Of a stretch of DNA of 32,751 nt, positions 7,455-14,775 are shown one piece after another. Origin of the DNA: Christensenella sp. UBA4263 (GTDB lineage Bacteria > Bacillota > Clostridia > Christensenellales > Aristaeellaceae); assembly GCA_002395225.1 (NCBI GenBank), contig DGWH01000131.1, positions 1 through 32,751 of the forward strand, in the 5' to 3' direction. A program made the position numbers and the translations under genes. The notes below the pieces were generated by a model that was not told the origin of the DNA, did no database searches, and worked only from the letters and a program-made list of their open reading frames with translations. Within the stretch, counting starts at the first letter, position 1. Each line of letters opens with the position of its first letter.

Positions 7455-8081
7455 TTACAGAAGGAAGAAGAGCCCCAGGAACATGATCGCCCCGGCCCAG
7501 TTTCCCGCACCACCCACGCGTGTTGGCATCAATGCCAGCATCAGCGGCAGGATATTGAAAATGCATGCCCAGCGGGGCAGCGGTGTCCCCCCGCTGACAA
7601 CCGGGACAAAGAGAGACACACCGAAGATCAGGAACCCGAGGTAGCAAATGATCATGGTGACCGATGTCTTTTTGAAAAACTCCGTGATGATCTGCCTTGC
7701 TTCCTCTGTCCGTCCCATCCGCACATACAGCCACTCCGGCATCCCGCAGAACACATGATGTGCCATGCCAAAGGTCAGCACCATGACCGTACCCATGCGC
7801 ATCAGCTGCGAGCAAAGTTCTGAACAGGCACGCATCCAGTCTGCCAGCGCCAGATAGCCAAAAGCAAAGAGAAACATGGCCAGACAGCCCAACAGCATGG
7901 ACAGCAGCGAATTTAGCAGCGGCATGTCCCTGAACGCAGCGGACAGCCTGTCATTATCCTTCATGTCCTCAAAATGAAACCGGCCATGGGGCAGATACGT
8001 CAGCAGGCAGTCACAGATGCCGCAGAGCAGGTGCCCGGCAATAGCAATCAGGAACGTGATTTTTAACGCACTCATTTTCAT
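7455..8081 (-). CDS. DUF6796-like integral membrane protein (second copy)
   Basis: A 208-residue very hydrophobic protein with about six predicted membrane segments. GHLLCGICDCLLTYLPHG near the N-terminus corresponds to LCYGGGDWLMMFGNP in the protein at 8603, and both contain a long M/H/W-rich central part, so the two are paralogues. The family name DUF6796 is from memory and tentative. No catalytic motif is recognised. It is the last gene of a five-gene leftward operon, 27 bases after the preceding gene, and is followed by a terminator. Conserved His/Cys residues in the central helices (MAHHVFCGMPEW) might bind metal or haem, which is only a suggestion. Confidence 0.6.
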   Translation of the reverse strand: MKMSALKITFLIAIAGHLLCGICDCLLTYLPHGRFHFEDMKDNDRLSAAFRDMPLLNSLLSMLLGCLAMFLFAFGYLALADWMRACSELCSQLMRMGTVMVLTFGMAHHVFCGMPEWLYVRMGRTEEARQIITEFFKKTSVTMIICYLGFLIFGVSLFVPVVSGGTPLPRWACIFNILPLMLALMPTRVGGAGNWAGAIMFLGLFFLL

Positions 8082-8108
8082 CCTCCGTCAAACCGCATGA
8101 ACAGGCCG

Positions 8109-8606
8109 TCATTTCCCGATGAGCAGCGTGAACCAGGCCATCAGCGCACACACAAACGGAAATGCGAACAGCCGGATCAGCTGATTCTTCGTGTTAAAGC
8201 TGCGGTCATCCCAGCTTCTGCAGTCCCTTGTCTCCGGATAGAATTTCACAAAATACTTCCCCGAGATCACGAGCATCTGATCCTGTACCAGAATATCGAA
8301 CAGCTTATACCCGTACATAAACAGCATGTAGCGCCCGAACAGCAGCCAAAAGCCATAGCCGCGCCGCAGACCGTCCGTGCCAAGAAAGCAGAGTACGCCG
8401 ATGTATCCCGCCAGAGCCAGCGCCGTGAGCAAATACCCAATTATTCTTGCGACCAACGGCGGATCCGAATGTGCCTTCGCAGCCTCCCGGATATCCTGCG
8501 GCAGGAAGCGCATGAGCATCCCTGTGGATGAAAAATACGGGATGAGTAGGAGATACCCCAGCGACAAAAGACAGACCAGTGCCAGGGCGACAAGCGTTGT
8601 ACTCAT
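8109..8606 (-). CDS. Small membrane protein, paralogue of 9344-9847
   Basis: A 165-residue protein with about four hydrophobic segments. It shares layout with the product at 9344-9847: N-terminal membrane segment, central LFGRYMLFMYGYKLFDILVQD helix (counterpart LGAEFFDWLFID), a Trp/Asp-rich loop (DCRSWDDRSF) and a final hydrophobic helix ending LIGK. The ATG overlaps the stop of the upstream DUF6796-like gene by 4 bases. I do not recognise a named family and propose no function. The loop between the last two helices is the most conserved part and is probably on the active or interaction side. Confidence 0.55.
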   Translation of the reverse strand: MSTTLVALALVCLLSLGYLLLIPYFSSTGMLMRFLPQDIREAAKAHSDPPLVARIIGYLLTALALAGYIGVLCFLGTDGLRRGYGFWLLFGRYMLFMYGYKLFDILVQDQMLVISGKYFVKFYPETRDCRSWDDRSFNTKNQLIRLFAFPFVCALMAWFTLLIGK

Positions 8607-9325
8607 GTCTGTTCCCCCTCACTGCTGTCATTTGCCGGTGCCGATTTGTCCGGGTCAGGATCCGGCACTTTGTCATGTCTTTCCCAGATCAGCATAGCGC
8701 CAAACCAGAGAATCATGCTTTCACTCATCAGGCCGTTCGTAAAGCCCAGGCGGAACGCGCTGACCGGCATCAGAAGCGACAGCCCCTTCAGCAGGGCAAA
8801 GATGATCAGCACATTGGTAAAGGCCATTCCTTTCGGAAAAACGGTTTTCCCGCGGATCTGCAGCCAGAACCAGTACAGGAACACCGGCAACATCAGCGCC
8901 TCGGCGGCAGGCACCAGCCAGGCGAGCCGGGCAAACAGTCCCTCGCACACCGCAAGTGCGGAATCCGCGTATCCATTCCCATTCATCCAGGCAAAGAGCG
9001 TCAGAATCATCACATAGAACAGATGCAGCGCTATCCAGGGTGTCAGTCCGAAAGCATTCAGATAGTGATAAACCCTTCTGTCTCTTTCCGCTTTAATATA
9101 CCCCTGTACGGCAAACAGGGCAATGCCGTACAGGATGATTCCGGGAAATGCCAGTGCCATTGCCAGATTGTACCGCCACTGCGGGATTGCCGCCGTACCC
9201 TCTGTCAGCCAGGACAGGGCGCCGTGATGCACAGGATTCCCGAACATCATCAGCCAGTCACCGCCCCCGTAACACAGACAGCCCAGGACGCCGCACAGCA
9301 GTGCCGCCCTCACATCTTTCCTCAT
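8603..9325 (-). CDS. DUF6796-like integral membrane protein (first copy)
   Basis: About 240 residues with about six hydrophobic segments and an acidic soluble tail (DKVPDPDPDKSAPANDSSEGE). The start at 9325 is preferred over the ATG at 9334 because AGGGG then has a workable spacing; the alternative adds three residues. GGGDWLMMFGNPVHHG and the central WIALHLFYV segment match the paralogue at 7455-8081. It lies 18 bases after the preceding gene (9 if the upstream ATG is used) and overlaps the next by 4 bases, so it belongs to one operon. The molecular role is unknown; the alternation with the other small membrane family suggests a two-subunit membrane complex. Confidence 0.6.
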   Translation of the reverse strand: MRKDVRAALLCGVLGCLCYGGGDWLMMFGNPVHHGALSWLTEGTAAIPQWRYNLAMALAFPGIILYGIALFAVQGYIKAERDRRVYHYLNAFGLTPWIALHLFYVMILTLFAWMNGNGYADSALAVCEGLFARLAWLVPAAEALMLPVFLYWFWLQIRGKTVFPKGMAFTNVLIIFALLKGLSLLMPVSAFRLGFTNGLMSESMILWFGAMLIWERHDKVPDPDPDKSAPANDSSEGEQT

Positions 9326-9343
9326 TCCGTTCATCCCCTGTGC

Positions 9344-9847
9344 TTAAATCATTTTGCCGATCAGCCAGTACAATCCACCCGCCACCGCCGCCAGCGGCAC
9401 CGAAAATACCACCAGTCGGGGCATCTTCCATTGCTTTGCATGGACACTGTGCCAGGTATCATTGAGATCCTCCGTGCCGGAGATCAGCCACCAGTCTGAC
9501 AGAGCCACCCAAATCGTATCAATGAACAGCCAGTCGAAGAATTCCGCGCCAAGAAACAGCACGTAAAACTGCCAGCAGCAGTCCCACCAGCTCCTTGCGC
9601 CGTTGACCAGAAGAATCATGAGTCCAGGCAAAACCAGCATCCATGCAATCAGCAGGCTGAATGCGAAACGCTTTCTGCTCCGGAATTCCTCATCCGTCAT
9701 CAGGCCCAGAGCTTTTACCCGGTCAATCACTGCCTGCGGGTAGAAGAAAATGCCGCCAATGGGACCGCGCCCGTGCACAAGAACAGCCATATAGGCGGCA
9801 TAGCATCCCCACAGGATCAGAATTTCAAGGACTATTTTCCAAAACAT
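9344..9847 (-). CDS. Small membrane protein heading the duplicated membrane pair
   Basis: A 167-residue protein with an N-terminal membrane helix, a basic cytoplasmic stretch (SRKRFAF), two to three further helices and a Trp-rich loop (WHSVHAKQWKMPR) before the last helix ending WLIGK. It is the paralogue of 8109-8606. The ATG stands 2 bases after the methyltransferase stop, so the two are tightly coupled. No family is recognised. Together with the next gene it makes an A-B pair that is repeated as A'-B' directly downstream. Confidence 0.55.
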   Translation of the reverse strand: MFWKIVLEILILWGCYAAYMAVLVHGRGPIGGIFFYPQAVIDRVKALGLMTDEEFRSRKRFAFSLLIAWMLVLPGLMILLVNGARSWWDCCWQFYVLFLGAEFFDWLFIDTIWVALSDWWLISGTEDLNDTWHSVHAKQWKMPRLVVFSVPLAAVAGGLYWLIGKMI

Positions 9848-9849
9848 CC

Positions 9850-10437
9850 TTATTCCCTCGGTTTTTGAAACTTGAAGCAGAAGTCAAGTCCTGCGTAATT
9901 GCACCGTCTGACCGTCACGAAACCGCTCTTTCCGGCCCATTCCTCAAACTCCTCCATCGAAAACAGCGGTTCCTCCGCATGATCCCAGTGAAAGAAGAAG
10001 TCCCACAGATGAACCCCTTTCCGCGTCAGGTCGTTGATATACATCTCGCCGCCGGGCCGCAGAACCCGGAACGCTTCCTCCAGAAAGCGTCTCCAGCCCT
10101 CCACATGGTGCAGAATCATAAAGTCCACAATCATGTCAAAGGACGCATCCTTAAACCGGCTCAGATCAGCCGCGTCCCCCTGAACAAACCGCGCCGTCTG
10201 CAGCCCCAGTGCCTCCGCCTTTTCCAGCTGTTCCGGCATGATATCCATGCCGGTATAGCTTTTCGGATGGTCTCTGACAATCCGGGATGCGGAGTAGCCG
10301 GACCCGCAGCCGACCTCCAGGATGTCTTTTCCGGTAAAATCCATGCCCCAGGCTTTAAACCCGCGGAATTCCATATCATTGATCTTTTTGCGCCACCCGG
10401 ACTGCATGGCTTCGTATTCTTTAACGCTCAGTTTCAT
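9850..10437 (-). CDS. Class I SAM-dependent methyltransferase
   Basis: About 195 residues; the start at 10437 (MKLSVKEYEAMQ) gives the GGGGGG ribosome binding site a proper spacing, whereas the ATG at 10446 abuts it. ILEVGCGSGYSASRI is motif I (SAM binding), YTGMDIMPEQL the acidic motif II, QGDAADLSRF motif III and DMIVDFMILHHVEGWRRFLEEA motif IV/V. This is the Methyltransf_11/25 type that usually acts on small molecules or lipids. It is the first gene of the operon with the four membrane proteins, so a membrane-associated lipid or quinone-like substrate is conceivable. Two tandem structured leaders precede it. Confidence 0.8.
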   Translation of the reverse strand: MKLSVKEYEAMQSGWRKKINDMEFRGFKAWGMDFTGKDILEVGCGSGYSASRIVRDHPKSYTGMDIMPEQLEKAEALGLQTARFVQGDAADLSRFKDASFDMIVDFMILHHVEGWRRFLEEAFRVLRPGGEMYINDLTRKGVHLWDFFFHWDHAEEPLFSMEEFEEWAGKSGFVTVRRCNYAGLDFCFKFQKPRE

Positions 10438-10446
10438 AATCTTCAT

Positions 10447-10619
10447 CCCCCCTTTTTATGCAGTGACCTGGTCTTTTGGCACCGCGATTTTTCGGTGCTC
10501 ATATTTTGCAAACTGCGGCTGTGGCGGCAGGCCCCCCTTTATGAGCCGCAGCTCGGTCTTTCGGCACCGCTGTTTTTCGGTGCTCATATTTTGCAAACTG
10601 CCGCTATGGCGGCGGGCCC
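10447..10619 (-). promoter_or_regulatory. Tandem structured leader elements upstream of methyltransferase operon
   Basis: Two head-to-tail copies with a period of 85 bases share a 29-base identical block (10488-10516 and 10573-10601). Each has a terminal GC hairpin (10513-10533; 10598-10619), TTTGCAAAATATGAG, a perfect GCACCG/CGGTGC hairpin, an AAAGACC-type block and an ATAAA-GGGGGG tail. The proximal tail supplies the ribosome binding site. Confidence 0.6.
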
Positions 10620-10656
10620 ACCCCTCCTCAATATGCATCTGACCCGCAGAACCGGT

Positions 10657-11370
10657 TTATTTCTTTACGCTGACCAGCAGACCGTTTTCCTTCTTCACCA
10701 GTTTAAACTGTCGTGCCATGGGATGACAGTCGCCGACAATGCAATAATCACAGCAGGATGATTCCACACATGTCCCCTCACGGATCAGGCAGGCATGAAG
10801 TTTTTTCATAGCCAGATGATCGCAGTTGCACATGACAGGCAGCACCTCTTCCATGTGATGCCGTTTGGCGAATTCTGCATTGGGGCATTGGGTAAAGCTG
10901 TAACGGATCACGCCGTTCTCTCTGTCATATGAGCTGGAACCCATCCGGAATGATCCCGGGAAACGTTCAATCTCCCTGACCCTAATGTCATTGGCCATCT
11001 GAAAAATCCGGCTCGCAAAGCGATTATCCAGTCTGCGGTCGAGATTGAAGATTTTGCCCAGCACATCAAAGGAACCCATAAAACACTGATAGATGTCCTG
11101 CTGCACATCTTCCAGTCCCGGCTTGTCCGGAACAACTTTATACCAGGCAAAAATCAGGATTGGGTCATAGATGCTGACCCGGATCTTTGCGCCGGCCATG
11201 GGTGGTTCCTCCCTGACATATTCGCAGTACTGCAGCTGAATTTTCTCCCAGAGCTCCCTGCAGGTCCGGTCATCATAATCGCGATGCAGAAGCCGCAGAA
11301 CGCATTTCTTTGCTTTCTTCGTGTAGACCGCGTGCCGCGTGCGGTCTATGGGCAGGTCCTTTTCTTTCAC
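10657..11370 (-). CDS. L-2-amino-thiazoline-4-carboxylic acid (ATC) hydrolase family protein
   Basis: A 237-residue protein; the GTG start is preceded by AAGGTGAGG. The C-terminal third has the family's features: FTQCPNAEFAKRHH, PVMCNCDHLAMKKL and a Cys-rich tail (CVESSCCDYCIVGDC). The ATC-hydrolase family includes an enzyme of cysteine formation from ATC, but most members have unknown substrates, so only the family is claimed. The Cys/His cluster may bind metal. It is a single gene, with a leader element and a promoter with operator-like repeats upstream (11468-11630). Confidence 0.7.
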   Translation of the reverse strand: MKEKDLPIDRTRHAVYTKKAKKCVLRLLHRDYDDRTCRELWEKIQLQYCEYVREEPPMAGAKIRVSIYDPILIFAWYKVVPDKPGLEDVQQDIYQCFMGSFDVLGKIFNLDRRLDNRFASRIFQMANDIRVREIERFPGSFRMGSSSYDRENGVIRYSFTQCPNAEFAKRHHMEEVLPVMCNCDHLAMKKLHACLIREGTCVESSCCDYCIVGDCHPMARQFKLVKKENGLLVSVKK

Positions 11371-11462
11371 TGTCCCTCACCTTCTTTGCCGCTCTGGTCA
11401 TATGCCGGAACTGCTTTATCTCTGGCCGGGGTTTTGAACCCTGTCTCTGCGCGGCAGGGCCG
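11371..11462 (-). promoter_or_regulatory. Structured leader element upstream of ATC-hydrolase-like gene
   Basis: Hairpin CCCTGCCGCGCAGAGACAGGG (complement of 11439-11459), then CAAAACC, a CCGG-bounded loop with AGATAAAGCAGT, the block GGCATATGACCAGAGC and the ribosome binding site. It matches the dispersed leader family. Confidence 0.5.
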
Positions 11463-11467
11463 CCTTT

Positions 11468-11630
11468 TAGGTTAGTTATAGCTAACTAGTATCCGGATAA
11501 GACGGCGCTTTTCATGCTTCTCTGTTGATTTCATTGCCTTTTCCCGGGCAATCTCCCGGGAAGAGGGCAATGAGCATAAAATAGTTAGTTTTAGCAAACA
11601 ATATTATATTCCTTTTTTCTCAGAAGACAA
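11468..11630 (-). promoter_or_regulatory. Promoter with two operator-like repeats and an intervening long hairpin
   Basis: Leftward promoter TTGTCT (11625-11630), 16 bases, TATAAT (11603-11608). Directly after the -10 comes TTTGCTAAAACTAACTA (about 11583-11600). A related word, TAGTTAGCTATAACTAACC (about 11470-11488), lies further downstream. Between them is a near-perfect 17-bp hairpin (about 11537-11577, arms CATTGCC...CCCGGG). The repeats resemble MarR/SlyA- or DtxR-type sites; the regulator is not identified. The 11631-11773 stretch has nothing else. Confidence 0.5.
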
Positions 11631-11773
11631 GCTGAAAATGGAAATTCCTGAAAGATCCGTGTCCCTGCCTTCATTCCCGGTCAGTGCTGGAGCCCTGTCA
11701 GCGCTTATTTCGGGGTTCAAGTTTTCTCATTGTCCGAAAGCCGGCATATTCTGACATGTGCCGTCAGGTACAG

Positions 11774-11798
11774 GAAAAGCGCCTCCGAAGAGGCGCTC
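11774..11798 (-). terminator. Terminator of MBL-rubredoxin gene
   Basis: On the minus strand AGCGCCTC-TTCG-GAGGCGCT is a perfect 8-bp stem with a TTCG tetraloop followed by TTTCC. It lies about 50 bases after the stop. Confidence 0.75.
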
Positions 11799-11849
11799 AT
11801 GGAATTCAGTCCTTTGCCGTCATATGTCAGAGGACCGCATGATCTCTGC

Positions 11850-12803
11850 TTATGCCTTATTGAATTTCTCCTTCGGCTGTTTGCAGCGGGGGCACTTCCA
11901 GTCATCCGGAAGATCCTCAAACGCAACGCCGTCATGCTCCGCAGGATCGTAGACATAGCCGCAGATCGAGCAGATGTATTTGCCCGTTCCCTCGTTTGTG
12001 ACAAAGTAGTCCTCCGTCGGCCAGATGGTTGCCGGCGGATTGTCCAGATCCATCACGCGCTTTGCCTCCAGGTTTTCATAGCCCAGCGGCGTATGGGTGC
12101 TGCAGTAAACGGTGGGATGATTGCGGATGAATTCACGGATCGTGTTCTGCGTGCTTCTGGCCAGATGGATGTCATCGTAAACGATGGACAGCTTATCTGC
12201 GTAGATCGCCTCATCCGTGTACGAGATATCGCCATGGAACATATAGAACAGGCCGCCGTCCTCCGCGATGATAATGCTGTTTCCGTAAGTATGACCCGGC
12301 GCAGGAATCATCCGCACACCCGGCGCAATGATCTGGCTGCGGGTGAAGTTATAGTAGGGACCGTCGGTGAAATCCACCGGCGTGAGGCCGGGATGATCCT
12401 TCAGCGCCTTGATCTCCTCTGTCTCAAGCTCAATCCTGTTCACATAGACCTTGGCATTCGGGAAGCTTCTGGCCTCGCCGGAGTGGTCGTTGTGTTTGTG
12501 GGTCAGAATGATTTTGGTTACCTGGGAGGGCTTGTACCCTGCCGTTGCAAGCGCCGACACATAATCCTCAATCCACTGACCAAGGTGGTTGGGTGCTTTT
12601 CCGTCCCATACGGCGCTGGGGGTTTCCTTCGGAAGACCCGTGTCGACCAGAATCACATCATCGCCGGTATCGATCACATAGTTCTGCAGGGAACCACGGT
12701 ATTTGACGTTGTTGTCAAAATTCATGGGTCCTTCTTCTCCGCCGAACGCCATGCCCTGCGAATAAAAGCCCTTCTCATAGTACTTGACCGCCTTAATAAT
12801 CAT
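11850..12803 (-). CDS. Metallo-beta-lactamase-fold hydrolase fused to C-terminal rubredoxin
   Basis: A 317-residue protein; AAGGAGG precedes the ATG. The N-terminal part (1-260) is an MBL hydrolase of the AhlD/N-acyl-homoserine-lactonase-like group: HxHxDH is H102-H104-D106-H107, with further ligands H171, D192 and H237. The C-terminal part (about 272-317) is a complete rubredoxin with CxxCGYVYDP (C278, C281) and CPRC (C304, C307). A rubredoxin attached to an MBL suggests electron transfer, as in anaerobes' oxygen or NO detoxification proteins, but this MBL lacks a flavodoxin domain, so it is not a standard flavodiiron protein, and the ligand pattern fits a Zn lactonase as well. The gene is divergent from a TetR regulator. 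A leader element and a promoter overlapped by an inverted repeat lie upstream. Confidence 0.85.
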   Translation of the reverse strand: MIIKAVKYYEKGFYSQGMAFGGEEGPMNFDNNVKYRGSLQNYVIDTGDDVILVDTGLPKETPSAVWDGKAPNHLGQWIEDYVSALATAGYKPSQVTKIILTHKHNDHSGEARSFPNAKVYVNRIELETEEIKALKDHPGLTPVDFTDGPYYNFTRSQIIAPGVRMIPAPGHTYGNSIIIAEDGGLFYMFHGDISYTDEAIYADKLSIVYDDIHLARSTQNTIREFIRNHPTVYCSTHTPLGYENLEAKRVMDLDNPPATIWPTEDYFVTNEGTGKYICSICGYVYDPAEHDGVAFEDLPDDWKCPRCKQPKEKFNKA

Positions 12804-12896
12804 AATCGTTCCTCCTTATCAGCCATAGTTGGTCTTTGGGCAGCGTTGATTCAGCGGTGCTTTTATTGGACAAACTGCCTCTGTGGGCAGGCCAAC
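12804..12896 (-). promoter_or_regulatory. Structured leader element upstream of MBL-rubredoxin gene
   Basis: Hairpin CTGCCCACAGAGGCAG (complement of 12875-12890), GTTTGTCCAAT, an imperfect GCACCG/CGCTGC hairpin, CCCAAAGACCAAC and GATAAGGAGG just before the ATG. The 12897-13169 stretch to the promoter has no convincing gene. Confidence 0.5.
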
Positions 12897-13169
12897 TCCT
12901 ATTCTGTTTGTCATTTTCAGGAGAGCTTTTTCCTGAACCGGAAGTGTCAGTCCGTCAGTGTCCGATATGATGAGCCAGGTCGGGCTTTCCGTTTCTTCCC
13001 GCATTGCCTCTTCCCTGCAATGACCAGCCATTCCGGGAATGGCCTCATGGATGAAATCCGCCTGAGAATCAGCGTATCCGGTGACCCCCGGGCCGCTGCC
13101 TTCACGGTCTTCGGCGCATGGTGCCCTCCGAATCTCATCTTGCAAGCCCCACTGCCTTGTGATACGATT

Positions 13170-13207
13170 ATGTTACACTTGTCATTTAGCTGTGTCAAGT
13201 TACAAAT
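13170..13207. promoter_or_regulatory. Divergent promoters with shared TetR-type operator
   Basis: Leftward promoter: TTGACA (13193-13198), 17 bases, TAACAT (13170-13175). Rightward candidate: TTGTCA (13179-13184), 16 bases, TACAAA (13201-13206). Both overlap an inverted repeat, ACTTGTCA-N8-TGTCAAGT (13177-13200, one mismatched pair). This fits the TetR controlling itself and the MBL-rubredoxin gene. Confidence 0.55.
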
Positions 13208-13257
13208 TCCGTCCGGCAGCGTGCCGAAAGGCCCAAATTCGCCTCAGATCGGCATTG

Positions 13258-13334
13258 CCCTGACGCGCAGCGAAAGATGATCAAATCCAGGCCTCCGGCA
13301 AAAGCCAAAAATGAGGCCTGAGGAGGAATGACAC
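13258..13334 (+). promoter_or_regulatory. Structured leader element upstream of TetR gene
   Basis: A + strand copy of the leader family: degenerate first hairpin (CCTGACGCGCAGCG), CAAATCCAGGCCTC as in the rdgB leader, then a perfect 8-bp stem CAGGCCTC (13288-13295)/GAGGCCTG (13313-13320) enclosing GGCAAAAGCC. The stem abuts the AGGAGG (13321-13326), so folding could affect ribosome access. Confidence 0.55.
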
Positions 13335-13928
13335 ATGAACGTGACCGACCAACGCTTCCTGAGAACACAGGAACGGCTCCAGAATGCCCTGCTCCAACTG
13401 CTGCGATTAAGAGACCTGAAAGCGATCACGGTCAGTGAAATCTGCGATGAGGCAGGCATCAGCCGGAACGCGTTTTATCAGCATTACGGGTATAAGGAAG
13501 ACCTGTACGACCAGATCGTCGCCCAGGCCGCGGAACGAATTCGTGAGGCATTGCTTCCGGTTATTCATGACGCTTCCGTGCTGAACCGAGAGACGGTCAT
13601 GGCCTATTCCAGGAAAATCATTGCAGGCGTTTCCGGGGTCAGAGAACTGATCGTTGTCACGGCGAAAGGGGACAACGGGAAATTGCTGCGGGAACTGACA
13701 GACCTGATCTTTACCCAGATTCTGACAAACGCAATTTCATTTTTCAATCTGCAGGATTCGGAGGAGCTCCGCCTGTTTTACGAATATGTTTCCGGCGGAC
13801 TGGCCGCGTTCATCCTCCGCTGGTCGCTGAGCAGTGATCTATCTGAGGAACGAGCCGCTCAATTACTGGCCGGTATCCTTTTGCAGATGCCCTCCGGCAT
13901 GCCCGCCTTCATTCCCGCGGAGGGGTAA
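13335..13928 (+). CDS. TetR/AcrR family transcriptional regulator
   Basis: A 197-residue protein. Residues about 9-55 form the TetR helix-turn-helix: TQERLQNALLQLLR, ITVSEICDEAGISRNAFYQHYGYKEDLYDQI. The rest is an all-helical ligand domain of usual size. AGGAGG precedes the ATG. It is divergent from the MBL-rubredoxin gene, with an inverted repeat over both promoters, so it most likely represses that gene and itself. The ligand cannot be read from sequence. Confidence 0.85.
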   Translation: MNVTDQRFLRTQERLQNALLQLLRLRDLKAITVSEICDEAGISRNAFYQHYGYKEDLYDQIVAQAAERIREALLPVIHDASVLNRETVMAYSRKIIAGVSGVRELIVVTAKGDNGKLLRELTDLIFTQILTNAISFFNLQDSEELRLFYEYVSGGLAAFILRWSLSSDLSEERAAQLLAGILLQMPSGMPAFIPAEG

Positions 13929-13986
13929 GCGCCATTTCACGAACTTGCCTCTCCGGCTGACAAAAGTATGGTCTGCCTGGAACGCA

Positions 13987-14015
13987 AAATGGCACATCCC
14001 CGGGATGTGCCATTT
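13987..14015. terminator. Bidirectional terminator between TetR and nitroreductase genes
   Basis: Perfect 14-bp arms AAATGGCACATCCC (13987-14000) and 14002-14015 with A-run and T-run ends, between convergent genes. Confidence 0.8.
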
Positions 14016-14097
14016 CATATCGGTTCATTCAGTTCATTGTTTCGCCGGCGCGACAGGACCGCGCCTGATGCCGGCCGGGTACTGGTCCTGCCCGCCT

Positions 14098-14616
14098 TTA
14101 CACGGTGTATACGTAATTTGCTTTTCTTGGTGCCGCGGTTCCGGCCGGCTTGGCTGCATAGCCGAGAATCAGGTTGCCAATGCCCTCATAGTTTCCTTCA
14201 ATGCCCAGCTTTTTCAGGATGGCCTTTCCCTCTTCGCTCTCAAATTCTTCCTTGGCACGATGAATCCAGCAGCTGGCCACACCCAGATCTGCTGCGGCAT
14301 TCATCATATTGCCCATGACCAGGCTTCCATCGTACACATAGGTCGGAATATCCTTGTTTGCCAGGACCACCAGCAGCTCCGGCGCCCCATAGAAGGGATC
14401 CATGTCCACACCCATGGCTGCCGCATTGATCTTCATGAGGCAGTTCCGGACCTCCGGGTCACGAATCACCAGAATGATCGGGGACTGTTTGCCCATTCCG
14501 GTTGCGGCATACGTTCCCGCTTCAAGGATGGCATCCAGTTTTTCTTTTTCAACATGCTCCGGCTTGTAAGCCCGGCAGCTGCGGCGATTTTTCAGAGTCG
14601 TAAGTGTTTCTGACAT
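14098..14616 (-). CDS. Nitroreductase family FMN-dependent oxidoreductase
   Basis: A 172-residue protein, standard for small nitroreductases, that binds FMN and uses NAD(P)H to reduce nitro or quinone-type compounds. RRSCRAYKPEHV at residues 11-22 carries the FMN-phosphate-binding arginines; APELLVVLANKD, MGNMMNAAADLGVASCWIHRA and GIGNLILGYA are the family's core blocks. AAAAGGAGG precedes the ATG. It is monocistronic, between a shared terminator and a variant leader element. The physiological substrate is unknown. Confidence 0.85.
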   Translation of the reverse strand: MSETLTTLKNRRSCRAYKPEHVEKEKLDAILEAGTYAATGMGKQSPIILVIRDPEVRNCLMKINAAAMGVDMDPFYGAPELLVVLANKDIPTYVYDGSLVMGNMMNAAADLGVASCWIHRAKEEFESEEGKAILKKLGIEGNYEGIGNLILGYAAKPAGTAAPRKANYVYTV

Positions 14617-14700
14617 AACCGTATCCTCCTTTTATTGAGCAGCCCTGTCTTTGAGAGCTGCTTTTTCCTTGTTCATGCCTGCCAAACCGATGCGGTTTGG
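14617..14700 (-). promoter_or_regulatory. Variant structured leader element upstream of nitroreductase gene
   Basis: The first hairpin has a different sequence (CCAAACCGATGCGGTTTGG, 14682-14700), but the 3' half keeps the family pattern: an AGCAGC/GCTGCT hairpin (14638-14662) enclosing CAAAGACAGG, then CAATAAAAGGAGG. Same position and layout as the other copies. Confidence 0.4.
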
Positions 14701-14775
14701 CCCGATATCGTTTTCTTCCCATCCCCTGTCACGCCGTTCCGGCAGAACCATTCCGCGCGGCAGGGAAATCCGTTT

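Noticed and set aside
12819..13198. Leftward open frames between the MBL gene and its promoter
   Set aside because: No ribosome binding site, no domain, and they overlap the leader element; more likely a long untranslated leader.
11730..13280. Open frame of 516 codons on the + strand
   Set aside because: Antisense to the MBL-rubredoxin gene and its leader; no recognisable protein features.
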